The notes under the pieces: model-generated
Databases searched by the model: none
Told to the model about the DNA's origin: nothing
The model's input: only the letters and a program-made list of their open reading frames with translations
Program-made: the position numbers and the translations under genes
NCBI GenBank assembly: GCA_003170135.1
Contig: PMZR01000121.1
Span: 10,429 to 46,000 of the forward strand
Reading direction: 5' to 3'
Length of the DNA stretch: 35,572 nt
Origin: Acidobacteriota bacterium
Lineage (GTDB): Bacteria > Acidobacteriota > Vicinamibacteria > Vicinamibacterales > Fen-181
Shown: piece by piece, positions 28,973 through 35,179 of the stretch
How the letters are laid out: every line of letters begins with the position of its first letter
How positions within the stretch are numbered: position 1 is the first letter of the stretch

Positions 28973-30184
28973 TCAGAATCCATATGTCAACGAGCTGCCG
29001 ATGCGAAGGCCCTTGTAAGTGCGCGTCGAGATTGGCGAGGTGCGCTGGTACGAATCGACGTTGAACCCGAGGCGCGCCGAGCGGCCGAAGCGATAGCCGA
29101 CGCCGCCGCCGTAGAAGCGAACGACATCGGTGCGGCCGACGTTGAAACTCGATTGGCCGACGAGCGGATAGGCCAGCGTCTGCCGGCCGATGCGGGCCTG
29201 CGCGTCGAAGGGGCCGGCAATGCGCTGCGTCGCGCTCGCGGTGAAGCCGGTCTGCACGTAGTACGGCCAGCTGACTTCGAACGAATAGTAGACGTCGCGG
29301 TTGGCCTGCACGGCAAACCGCGTGGCGCCGAGCAGCGTGTAGCCGAGATCCACGGACGCGACGGCGCCCTTGTAGGAGGGGATGCCCTGGCCGAGCATGT
29401 CGAGCTTGCGCAGGCCGACGTAGGCCGAACCCTGGATGATGGCAAACGCGTTGAACTCGACGCCGGGCATCACGCGGACGGCGTCCGAGTTGCGCACCGG
29501 CGAATAGGTGAACCGGGCGCGCTCGGCGCTGGCCTGCACCACGAAGGTCGTGAGCGGCGTCAGCTTGTAGTGGACCGAGGCCTGGAGCGTGTCCTCGCGG
29601 CGGTCAAAGACGTCGCGCAGGTACGTGCCCAGGAACAGCGCATCGGCCGCGTAGGAGGTGGCCTGGCGGCGGGCCTCCACGCCGAAGGTCGTCCTGGAGG
29701 TCAGCGGCACGTCCGCGCCGAAGCCGTAGGCGTGCTCGAAGCGGCGGGCGCGCGCGTCGATCTCGAAGCCGGGACGCTCGCGCGTGTTCAGGTACGAGAC
29801 GATGGCGTACGGGCGGACGTGGTACAGGTTCACCTCGTAGCGCGCGGACAGATCCGTGTTGAACGAGCGCTCCTGCGAGTACTGCTGAAAGTAGACGTAG
29901 CCGACGTTCGCGCGGCCGCTCAGGCGGGTGCGGCCGGCCTGCAGCCACAGGTCGGTGCCCGGCGTCACCGTGGCGGTGAAATCCTGTTTCGGGTCGTCCC
30001 ACGTATTGAAGACGTTGGTGTCGATGCCGACGTTGCTGATGCCGATGGTCGGGTTCAGCGCCAGCGGGCCGAAATGGATGCGCGCGGTCGTCGAGGGATC
30101 GGGCGCCTCTTCCTGGGCGTACGCCATCACGGGGCTCAAGCCCAGCGCCACGAGAAGCAAAAGACAAAAGAGGAAATTGCGCAT
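28973..30184 (-). CDS. Outer-membrane beta-barrel protein of the export system
   Basis: 403 residues from the ATG at 30184 (MRNFLFCLLLL); a GTG at 30193 lies inside a hairpin. The signal peptide ends near AYAQEE. The mature protein is a run of alternating beta-strands with aromatic ends (TRLSGRANVGYVYFQQYS, ARYEVNLYHVRPYAIVSYL) and ends in Phe (SSLTYGF), the usual OM barrel C-terminal signature. It resembles the BBP2-type barrels near exopolysaccharide operons. As the first gene of the wza-wzc unit it may be the OM secretion pore, in place of the missing Wza C-terminal helix; that is inference. Confidence 0.75.
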   Translation of the reverse strand: MRNFLFCLLLLVALGLSPVMAYAQEEAPDPSTTARIHFGPLALNPTIGISNVGIDTNVFNTWDDPKQDFTATVTPGTDLWLQAGRTRLSGRANVGYVYFQQYSQERSFNTDLSARYEVNLYHVRPYAIVSYLNTRERPGFEIDARARRFEHAYGFGADVPLTSRTTFGVEARRQATSYAADALFLGTYLRDVFDRREDTLQASVHYKLTPLTTFVVQASAERARFTYSPVRNSDAVRVMPGVEFNAFAIIQGSAYVGLRKLDMLGQGIPSYKGAVASVDLGYTLLGATRFAVQANRDVYYSFEVSWPYYVQTGFTASATQRIAGPFDAQARIGRQTLAYPLVGQSSFNVGRTDVVRFYGGGVGYRFGRSARLGFNVDSYQRTSPISTRTYKGLRIGSSLTYGF

Positions 30185-30190
30185 GGGAAT

Positions 30191-30210
30191 CACAGGACTT
30201 ATGTCCTGTG
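30191..30210. promoter_or_regulatory. Perfect hairpin at the start of the OM barrel gene
   Basis: CACAGGAC (30191-30198) and GTCCTGTG (30203-30210) pair perfectly across a TTAT loop, 6 nt upstream of the ATG at 30184. In the mRNA it would partly occlude the initiation region. It could also be a regulator operator or a dispersed palindrome. Confidence 0.45.
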
Positions 30211-30651
30211 CTACATCAGTTCGCCAATGTGACGGGGGCGACTTCGAAAAAAGTCGCGGCAGCGAGAACAGGCCGAGGTCAGGGGCCGAGGCAAGCTCGG
30301 CGGCCGGAACTATTTAAGGCTCTTCGGGCATTTCCGTGGGTGATTCCGCCAGTCGAGGCGCGCCCGGATATCGAATGACGCGTGACCGGCGTGGCGCGGC
30401 GCAGGCACATCCCCTCCCGAGCCGGGCTCCGCAGGCCGGGAACCCGTCGTCGCGTTGCGGCGTTTTCCGACCTTCGCTGGACGGCTCGCGCGAGCGGCTG
30501 TTCAAGGGGGCCGTGCGGTGCCCGAAGACGCTGTGTCTCTGCGTCGGTGACATCGAGAACGCGAGAGTCGTGCGCGCGCGCACGCCGAAGGCACCTACGC
30601 AAATGTCGGAACACCCCTATTTAATAGCTCAGCTGTTGCGGGAAGAGAGAC
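30211..30651. other. Leader/promoter region of the export operon, no gene recognised
   Basis: Open frames here lack domains and good starts. Two AT-rich islands stand out in otherwise GC-rich DNA: on the minus strand GAGCTATTAAATAG (ending near 30615) and GAGCCTTAAATAG (ending near 30309), each followed by a TTCCG word. They might be promoter or regulator sites for the long operon. I found no convincing sigma-54 -24/-12 element on the minus strand. Confidence 0.35.
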
Positions 30652-30675
30652 GGGGCCGGACGTGTGCCCGGCCCC
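30652..30675 (-). terminator. Probable intrinsic terminator after the Cna-B-like gene
   Basis: GGGGCCGG and CCGGCCCC form a perfect 8-bp stem with an 8-nt loop, 33 nt past the stop at 30708. In the minus-strand transcript it is followed by GUCUCUCUUCC, a weak U-rich tract. It would separate this gene from the export operon. Confidence 0.6.
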
Positions 30676-30707
30676 AGAAAAGACTGGCCCTGCGCTGCCT
30701 GCGCTCT

Positions 30708-31187
30708 CTACTTGCTGGCGCTGCCGGTGGCCCTGACGATGGCGGCGGTGGCGCCGACGCCGGCGGCGGCAATCAGCACGATGCCGGCGGTGCTGGTGAA
30801 GAACGAGCCGGTGCCGGCGGCCGCGCCAATCGCGGCGGCGGAAGCGGCGCTGGCGGTGACGGTCACGCCCGTGATCGCGGCGCCCGTAGCCACCGGGATC
30901 GACGCGCTGGTCGCGATGATCTTGCCGGTCGCGTCCACCACTTCAATCACGTAGTTGCCCTGCGCCAGGCCCGTGAACGAGAAGGCGCCCTGGGCGCTCG
31001 ACCAAGTCGTGCCCGCAATCTGTCCGGTGGCCACGTTACGCAGGCGCACCGTGTGGTTCACGAGCGGATCGCCGCCCGCGTTCCTGGCAATGCCGGCCAG
31101 CGAGGCGTTCTGCGGTGCGGCGGCCCCAAGCGGGACGCCGATGCTGACAAGAGCGAGGACGAGCGCGAGGGAAAAGAACCGTTTCAT
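30708..31187 (-). CDS. Small secreted Cna-B/carboxypeptidase-regulatory-like protein with C-terminal membrane anchor
   Basis: 159 residues, starting at an ATG with AGAGG about 6 nt upstream. The signal peptide spans 1-24 (cleavage after LGAAA). Residues about 29-110 form a beta-sandwich: SLAGIARNAGGDPLVNHTVRLRN, then GAFSFTGLAQGNYVIEV, the usual Cna-B/CarboxypepD_reg pattern. The last 50 residues are Ala/Gly-rich, with one helix (TAGIVLIAAAGVGATAAIV) and a short basic end. It is probably tethered to a membrane with the beta domain outside. Its position just upstream of the export operon, with its own terminator, suggests a co-localised but separately transcribed unit. Its role is unknown. Confidence 0.7.
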   Translation of the reverse strand: MKRFFSLALVLALVSIGVPLGAAAPQNASLAGIARNAGGDPLVNHTVRLRNVATGQIAGTTWSSAQGAFSFTGLAQGNYVIEVVDATGKIIATSASIPVATGAAITGVTVTASAASAAAIGAAAGTGSFFTSTAGIVLIAAAGVGATAAIVRATGSASK

Positions 31188-31210
31188 GTCAGCCTCTTGG
31201 GAGAATCACG

Positions 31211-31252
31211 CAGTCCGAAGTCCGAGGTCCGAAGTCCGGTGTCCGATGTCCG
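31211..31252 (+). repeat. Heptad array NNGTCCG, six units
   Basis: CAGTCCG, AAGTCCG, AGGTCCG, AAGTCCG, GTGTCCG, ATGTCCG: only the first two positions vary. It lies in the leader of the Cna-B-like gene, between a candidate promoter and the start codon. It continues directly into the element at 31253-31290. Confidence 0.88.
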
Positions 31253-31290
31253 CCTTCGCGCTTGGGCGGGCAAGCCGGTATCCGACAGCA
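31253..31290 (+). repeat. Short element shared with the lipoprotein gene linker
   Basis: CGCCTTCGCGC (from 31251) and GGCGGGCAAGCCGG (31266-31279), followed by TATCCGAC, are matched by 34148-34158 and 34191-34212 inside the lipoprotein gene. The copy here is shorter: 3 nt separate the halves, against about 30-40 in the lipoprotein. No coding role here. Confidence 0.55.
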
Positions 31291-31302
31291 CTGCTTGCCA
31301 AT

Positions 31303-31331
31303 ACTATCGACGGAAGCGGCGGATGAGTCAA
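31303..31331 (-). promoter_or_regulatory. Candidate sigma-70 promoter for the Cna-B-like gene
   Basis: On the minus strand, TTGACT (31331-31326) and GATAGT (31308-31303) are separated by 17 nt. The -35 box matches at 5 of 6 and the -10 box at 4 of 6. Transcription would begin about 105 nt upstream of the start codon and include the heptad array. Confidence 0.4.
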
Positions 31332-31373
31332 GAGCATCGGGGGAAATTGTGTATCAATTCGAGAACAGTTCGT

Positions 31374-31457
31374 AGTTGGCAGTTGGCAGTTCGCAGTTGG
31401 CCGTTGACCGCTGACCGTTGACCGTTAACGGTTAACTATTGACTGCTAACTGTTAAC
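31374..31457 (+). repeat. Heptad array, twelve units drifting from AGTTGGC to TGTTAAC
   Basis: Twelve unbroken 7-nt units: AGTTGGC, AGTTGGC, AGTTCGC, AGTTGGC, CGTTGAC, CGCTGAC, CGTTGAC, CGTTAAC, GGTTAAC, TATTGAC, TGCTAAC, TGTTAAC. The consensus shifts gradually along the array, as expected from stepwise local duplication with mutation. It abuts the stop codon of the regulator gene (31460-31462). Confidence 0.9.
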
Positions 31458-31459
31458 TG

Positions 31460-32797
31460 TTACGAGCCGGGGCGGCGGGAGACGCCCAGGGTGCGCATCT
31501 TTCGATACAGGTTCGTCCGCTGGATGCCGAGCGCCCGGGCGGCGTCGGCGATGCGGCCGTGGTACCGGTCGAGCACCTCGCCGATGTACTGCTGCTCGAA
31601 GTGCGCGCGCGCGTCGCGCAGCGTTCCCGCGTGCCGGCCGGCGCCCGACGGCGCCGCGTCCAGGCGCAGGTGGCGCAGCACGTCCTCGAGCATGATGACC
31701 GGTCCCGGCGTCTGCTCCACCAGCGTGGCGACGAGCAGCCGCAGCTCGCGCGCGTTGTTGCGGTACGGCAGCGAGGTGAGCAGCGTCAACGCCGACTGCG
31801 AGATCGTCTTTGCCGGGATCTGCGCCTGCACACAGTCGTCCTGCACGAAGCGCGCGACCAGGTCGGGAATGTCCTCGCGGCGGCTGCGCAGCGGCGGCAC
31901 GTCGATGCGCGTGACGGCCAGGCGCTTGAAGAGGTCCGGGCGCACGCGGCCTTCCTCCACCGCCACGTCGAAGGCCGGATCGACACAGGCGACCGCGCGG
32001 ATGGAGCCCTGCACCTTGCCGGCGCCGGCGACGGTGGCCTCGCCGTCGCGCAGCACCCGCACCAGGCGGCGCTGCACGCGCGCGGCCATGTCGGCGACGT
32101 TGAGCAAAAGCAGCGTGCCGCCAAACGCCTGGAAGAGGAGGCTGCCGCGGGCCACGCGCTCGGTGGCCGCGGCGCCATCGGTCACGGTGCCGAAAAGCAT
32201 CGCTTCCAGCTCGAGGCCGGCCGCGGGCGCGCAGTCCACCTCCACCAGGTGGCTCTCGGGCGGGCAATGCATCGCATGCAGCGCGCGCGCCACGTAGCGC
32301 CGCCCGGTGCCGGGCTCGCCGCACACCAGCACGCCGCCCGCGCGGGTGCCCGCCTGCTTCAGGTGTTCGGCCACTTCCTTCATCGCGGCCGAGCAGGCGA
32401 CGATCCCGCCATTGGGCCGCGCGTGCGGCTTTGGGCCGGGGACCGCAACCGCCGGCCAGAACGCCAACAGGACGGGAAGGAGCGCCTCGGCCGCAAGCGG
32501 CGGCTCCATCACCCGTTCGAAGCCCGCGCGCCGGGCCTGGTCGGACAATGCGGGCCGCGAGGGATCCGCGACGAGAACGATGGGCGTCGCCAGGTAGCGG
32601 TTGCGGATCTCGAGGGCGTCGGCGATGCCGCGCTCGGCCGCCAGGTCCACCAGCACGACCGACGGCATCCGTTCGAGCGCCGCGATCGCCTGGGCCGCTT
32701 CGTCCACCCACTGAACGGCGAATCCCGCGTCGCACAAGACGGCGTGGACGCCGGGTCGCCGGGAGGTCGGGCAGCCGAGATAAAGGAGAGGTTTCAC
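31460..32797 (-). CDS. NtrC-like regulator with degenerate receiver and AAA+ domains and a Fis-type HTH
   Basis: 445 residues from a GTG at 32797. Residues 1-115 are receiver-like: D51 is in the phosphorylation position (VVLVDL), but the N-terminal acidic pair is absent and the conserved Lys is replaced by Glu (MEPP). Residues 130-365 follow the sigma-54 activator fold. However, Walker A is GEPGTGRR (Lys replaced by Arg at 166), the GAFTGA loop reads GAAATE (208-213), and Walker B is LLLLNV instead of LFLDEI. The arginine region RPDLFKRL is kept. The C-terminal Fis HTH (about 400-440, IADAARALGIQRTNLYRKM) is intact. It probably binds DNA near the export operon but is unlikely to open sigma-54 promoters. 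Confidence 0.85.
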   Translation of the reverse strand: MKPLLYLGCPTSRRPGVHAVLCDAGFAVQWVDEAAQAIAALERMPSVVLVDLAAERGIADALEIRNRYLATPIVLVADPSRPALSDQARRAGFERVMEPPLAAEALLPVLLAFWPAVAVPGPKPHARPNGGIVACSAAMKEVAEHLKQAGTRAGGVLVCGEPGTGRRYVARALHAMHCPPESHLVEVDCAPAAGLELEAMLFGTVTDGAAATERVARGSLLFQAFGGTLLLLNVADMAARVQRRLVRVLRDGEATVAGAGKVQGSIRAVACVDPAFDVAVEEGRVRPDLFKRLAVTRIDVPPLRSRREDIPDLVARFVQDDCVQAQIPAKTISQSALTLLTSLPYRNNARELRLLVATLVEQTPGPVIMLEDVLRHLRLDAAPSGAGRHAGTLRDARAHFEQQYIGEVLDRYHGRIADAARALGIQRTNLYRKMRTLGVSRRPGS

Positions 32798-32830
32798 GCG
32801 GTGAACTGACGATGTGTCCGAGGTCCCGGG

Positions 32831-32917
32831 GGGTGCGAGGTGCGATGTGCGAAGTGCGCGGTGCGGTGCGAAGTGCGAAGTGCGAGGTGCGGTGCGAAGT
32901 TCAACGTGCGAGGTGCG
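32831..32917 (+). repeat. Heptad array NNGTGCG with 5-nt interruptions
   Basis: About ten 7-nt units of the form NNGTGCG (AGGTGCG, ATGTGCG, AAGTGCG and so on) with two 5-nt GTGCG units and one decayed unit (AAGTTCA). It fills the gap between the HEPN gene and the regulator, in the leader of the latter. The same family recurs at 33784, 34608 and, inverted, 35514. Confidence 0.88.
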
Positions 32918-32933
32918 ACCTACGGTCCTGCGA

Positions 32934-33392
32934 TCACGGTTCCAGCAGGGCGGTCTCGCCGGCGGCGCGATACCAGGACGTCACGGCGCCAACGATGCGG
33001 TCGGCAGCCTCAATCGCTTTCTCAGACAGGTCCGGCCCGTAGAACTCGTGCGGGTAACCGCCGGGCAGGCCGTTCGGATAGCGCGACGGGACGTAATGAA
33101 GGTCGAGCGCGCGCGCATGGCCTGCGAGCGTGGCCATGACGGGCGCGTCGGGCGGCGCCTCGGACATGGGCGCGGCCAGTTCCTGCACCATCTCGGCGAG
33201 CGAGTGCGTCAGCAACGCGGTTCGCCTGGCGCCAAGGTAGTAGAGCAGCGACTTGAGCGACTTCTCGGCGGCCTGCTGCGCCAGGAAGCAGGCGGTGTCG
33301 TGAAAGCCGCCTTCCCGGTTCCAGCGCGCGGCCTTCAGATCGAAGGACGCCTGTCGGTACCACCGGACGGCCTCAGTCCTGCGGTCCGCCAT
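32934..33392 (-). CDS. HEPN-domain protein
   Basis: 152 residues, all-helical. ARWNREGGFHDTACFLAQQAAEKSLKSLLYYLG is the core of HEPN proteins of the PF05168 type, and YVPSRYPNG fits the family's SRYP segment. R59-x5-H is a possible version of the HEPN Rx4-6H motif, but the RX4HXY of HepT toxins is not seen. The ATG at 33392 overlaps the nucleotidyltransferase stop by 20 nt, so the two are translated together. MNT/HEPN pairs can act as toxin-antitoxin modules, with HEPN as RNase and MNT as the AMPylating antitoxin. Whether this pair does so is unproven. Confidence 0.82.
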   Translation of the reverse strand: MADRRTEAVRWYRQASFDLKAARWNREGGFHDTACFLAQQAAEKSLKSLLYYLGARRTALLTHSLAEMVQELAAPMSEAPPDAPVMATLAGHARALDLHYVPSRYPNGLPGGYPHEFYGPDLSEKAIEAADRIVGAVTSWYRAAGETALLEP

Positions 33393-33744
33393 AGATCAGT
33401 CGCCCCTCATCCTGCACCATCTCCGCAAAGGCATTGCCGTCGCGTTGCATCGCCTCGAACTCGCCGGGCGTATAGGCCAGCAGATCGACCGCGCCGGCCG
33501 CTGCCGGAATCCGTCGCGCGAGCTCTTGCAACCGATCGAAGAACGGAAGGGCGCTCGGCAGGATCACGACGATGTCGAGATCACTGAGGTTATCGGCTTC
33601 GCCGCGCGCCGCGGACCCGAACAGGTAGATGCGCTGCGCCCCGCACCCGCGCAGTCCTTCGAGCAGGCACGCAAGCCGCGCCTGGACCTGGGGAGTGTTG
33701 CCGAATGTCGCGTCGAAGGGCCGCGGCTGGTTCACAGAAACCAT
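33373..33744 (-). CDS. MNT-type minimal nucleotidyltransferase
   Basis: 123 residues from the ATG at 33744 (MVSVNQPRPFD), with GGGA upstream; the open frame continues far upstream but only over the repeat array and the next gene. IYLFGSAARGEADNLSDLDIVV contains the full GS-x10-DxD catalytic motif of polymerase-beta-like nucleotidyltransferases. The remaining helix and ending (LIYGG) match the MntA type. It overlaps the HEPN gene by 20 nt. In known pairs this protein modifies and silences the HEPN partner with AMP. Confidence 0.85.
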   Translation of the reverse strand: MVSVNQPRPFDATFGNTPQVQARLACLLEGLRGCGAQRIYLFGSAARGEADNLSDLDIVVILPSALPFFDRLQELARRIPAAAGAVDLLAYTPGEFEAMQRDGNAFAEMVQDEGRLIYGGPQD

Positions 33745-33783
33745 TGTCCCACGGGGCCAGGTTGTCGGCCCCGAGCTGATGCG

Positions 33784-33837
33784 ACGTGCGAGGTGCGAAG
33801 TGCGTTGTGCGAGGTGCGGTGCCAAGTGCTGAGTGCG
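33784..33837 (+). repeat. Heptad array NNGTGCG
   Basis: ACGTGCG, AGGTGCG, AAGTGCG, TTGTGCG, AGGTGCG, a 5-nt GTGCC, AAGTGCT, GAGTGCG. Located between the lipoprotein stop and the nucleotidyltransferase start. Same family as 32831-32917. Confidence 0.85.
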
Positions 33838-33878
33838 GCCTGCCACCGGTCTGAAGACCGGCGGTCCCACATCTGTCC

Positions 33879-34604
33879 TCATTTCTTTGGCGCGGGTTTG
33901 AAGACGCCGCTGCCGTCGGGATCGACTTCGACTTTCACCGCGCCGCCGGGGCCGTAGACCAGGCGGCGATCGGGCGTGCCGCGGCCGGTGGTGTCGAACG
34001 CCACCATCGCCAGCGCGCCGTCCTGCCACGTCTCCCACTTGTCGATCTTGCCGTCGGCGTTGGTGTCCTCTTCGGCGCGGGCGAGGACGCCCTTCTCGTA
34101 GAACTCGGTTCGGACGATGAGCGGCTTCGCTGCGTCGTCCGAGGTCCCGCCTTCGCGCGGCGCGCTTTCCGCCTTCGCCCCCGGAGCTTCGGCGGGCAAG
34201 CCGGCATCCGACGTCGTCGGGAGCGCGGCGAGTTCGAGCTTCGCGATGGTGCCATCCGCGCCCTGGTAGGCCCAGGCGTCGGGCTTGCCGGTGTTGGCGC
34301 GCGAGTAGCCGACCTTCTCGAGCTTCTGGTCGGGCGTGTAGTACTCCCAGCGGTCGATCTTGCCGTCGCCGTCCTTGTCGATCTCGATGCGCAGGACGCG
34401 GGTGCCGTCCATGTAGCTCCAGGTATCGATCTTCCCGTTCTTCTTCGACGAGTAGGTGATGCTGGCCAGCTTGCCCGTGGTCTTGTCGTAGTGGCCCTGC
34501 ACCTGGGCGTTGCCGATGTCGTACTTGGGCGGCTCCGGACGTGAGCACGCGGGGACGGCAAGGGCCGACGCGAGGAGGACGGGAACGAGGTTGAGGTGTT
34601 TCAT
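33879..34604 (-). CDS. Lipoprotein with DxDxDG calcium-type motifs
   Basis: 241 residues from the ATG at 34604. Signal peptide with lipobox AVPAC (Cys20). Repeated beta-rich units GKIDTWSYMDG, DKDGDGKIDRWEYY (76-89) and DTNADGKIDKWETW (180-193), and DPDGSG near the end, look like calcium-binding loops of the kind found in many secreted Acidobacteriota and Deltaproteobacteria lipoproteins. Residues 131-156 form a Ser/Ala/Pro/Glu-rich linker whose DNA matches the element at 31253-31290, so the linker probably arose by in-frame insertion. Function is unknown; a cell-envelope location is likely. It seems to be transcribed from the promoter at 34987-35014. Confidence 0.75.
   Translation of the reverse strand: MKHLNLVPVLLASALAVPACSRPEPPKYDIGNAQVQGHYDKTTGKLASITYSSKKNGKIDTWSYMDGTRVLRIEIDKDGDGKIDRWEYYTPDQKLEKVGYSRANTGKPDAWAYQGADGTIAKLELAALPTTSDAGLPAEAPGAKAESAPREGGTSDDAAKPLIVRTEFYEKGVLARAEEDTNADGKIDKWETWQDGALAMVAFDTTGRGTPDRRLVYGPGGAVKVEVDPDGSGVFKPAPKK
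34137..34212. repeat. Repeat element inside the lipoprotein coding sequence
   Basis: GTCCGAGGTCCCGCCTTCGCGC near one end and GGCGGGCAAGCCGGCATCCGAC at the other match the intergenic copy at 31239-31290 with about one or two mismatches in each half. Here about 30-40 nt lie between the halves. The insertion keeps the reading frame and encodes the linker of the lipoprotein. Confidence 0.6.
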
Positions 34605-34607
34605 GTT

Positions 34608-34661
34608 CAGTGCGAGGTGCGGAGTGCGACGTGCGAAGTGCGGTGCCTGGTGCTCGGTGCG
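34608..34661 (+). repeat. Heptad array NNGTGCG upstream of the lipoprotein gene
   Basis: CAGTGCG, AGGTGCG, GAGTGCG, ACGTGCG, AAGTGCG, a 5-nt GTGCC, TGGTGCT, CGGTGCG. It lies immediately before the start codon at 34604, so the ribosome site must sit within or beside it. Closest in sequence to the array at 33784. Confidence 0.85.
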
Positions 34662-34703
34662 GCGGCCAGGAGGACAGGGACGGAGGCAGGGTGTTTCATG
34701 TTC
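34660..34703 (-). pseudogene. Duplicated fossil of the lipoprotein start
   Basis: An ATG at 34699 followed by codons for MKHPASVPVLLAAA closely matches the real start MKHLNLVPVLLASA (10 of 14 residues) and the preceding TGAAC. The copy runs into the heptad array after about 14 codons and has no continuation. It shows that array plus gene start were duplicated as a unit. Confidence 0.6.
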
Positions 34704-34715
34704 AATACGGTCAAC

Positions 34716-34778
34716 GGTTGACTATCGACTGTGAACTATCGGCTATCGACTGTGAACTATTGACTGTCGACGGTTAAC
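34716..34778 (+). repeat. Heptad array of the GTTGAC/TGTGAAC type, nine units
   Basis: GGTTGAC, TATCGAC, TGTGAAC, TATCGGC, TATCGAC, TGTGAAC, TATTGAC, TGTCGAC, GGTTAAC. It precedes the fossil start as the array at 34608 precedes the real one, but its consensus is different and closer to the late units at 31430-31457. Confidence 0.85.
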
Positions 34779-35179
34779 TGTAACCGAGCACACTCCGTGC
34801 CCGTGACTTACACCGCCGTCTTTCGCGAGACGACCGCGCGAACGGTGGGGAAACTCCAGAGAACGCGCCGCGTTCGCCCCGGCAAACACGCCTTGCGTGC
34901 CGACCCGGCGCGCGCCGGGACGGGACACGTCGAAAGGACCGTGCAACGGGGAAAAAGTTCTGTGCAGCGCCGCGGGACGAGCCGACATTCTATCCGCCCC
35001 AGCTCGTGTGTCAAGAAGAATACGCATGCGGTGCGGATGTGATACAGCGGGCGCCGCGCCCGATTCTTCATTTCGAAATTGAAACCCCGCAGCCGGCACG
35101 GCGCATTTCGCAGGCTGCCCCCGCGGCTGGATGGCCGGTCGCACCGCGTCCCGGCGATTCCGCACCCGCGCGCGCGGAG
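34779..35179. other. Long leader/intergenic region without a recognised gene
   Basis: No coding frame here has a domain or plausible start. It holds a strong minus-strand promoter (34987-35014), a perfect 16-bp palindrome CCCGGCGCGCGCCGGG (34904-34919) and other hairpins in what would be a leader of about 380 nt to the lipoprotein gene. I see no known riboswitch signature. Confidence 0.4.
34987..35014 (-). promoter_or_regulatory. Strong sigma-70-type promoter
   Basis: On the minus strand, TTGACA (35014-35009) is a perfect -35 box and TAGAAT (34992-34987) matches 5 of 6 bases of the -10 box, with a 16-nt spacer. It faces the lipoprotein gene and is the best promoter match that I found in the window. 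Confidence 0.6.

Noticed and set aside
30194..31460. Sigma-54 promoters expected for an NtrC-type regulator
   Set aside because: No GG-N10-GC element with good flanks was found on the minus strand upstream of the barrel or the Cna-B-like gene, consistent with the regulator's loss of GAFTGA.
34800..34920. Second GEMM-like element around GGCAAACACG on the plus strand
   Set aside because: Lacks the GACGCAAAGCC block and no plus-strand gene follows.
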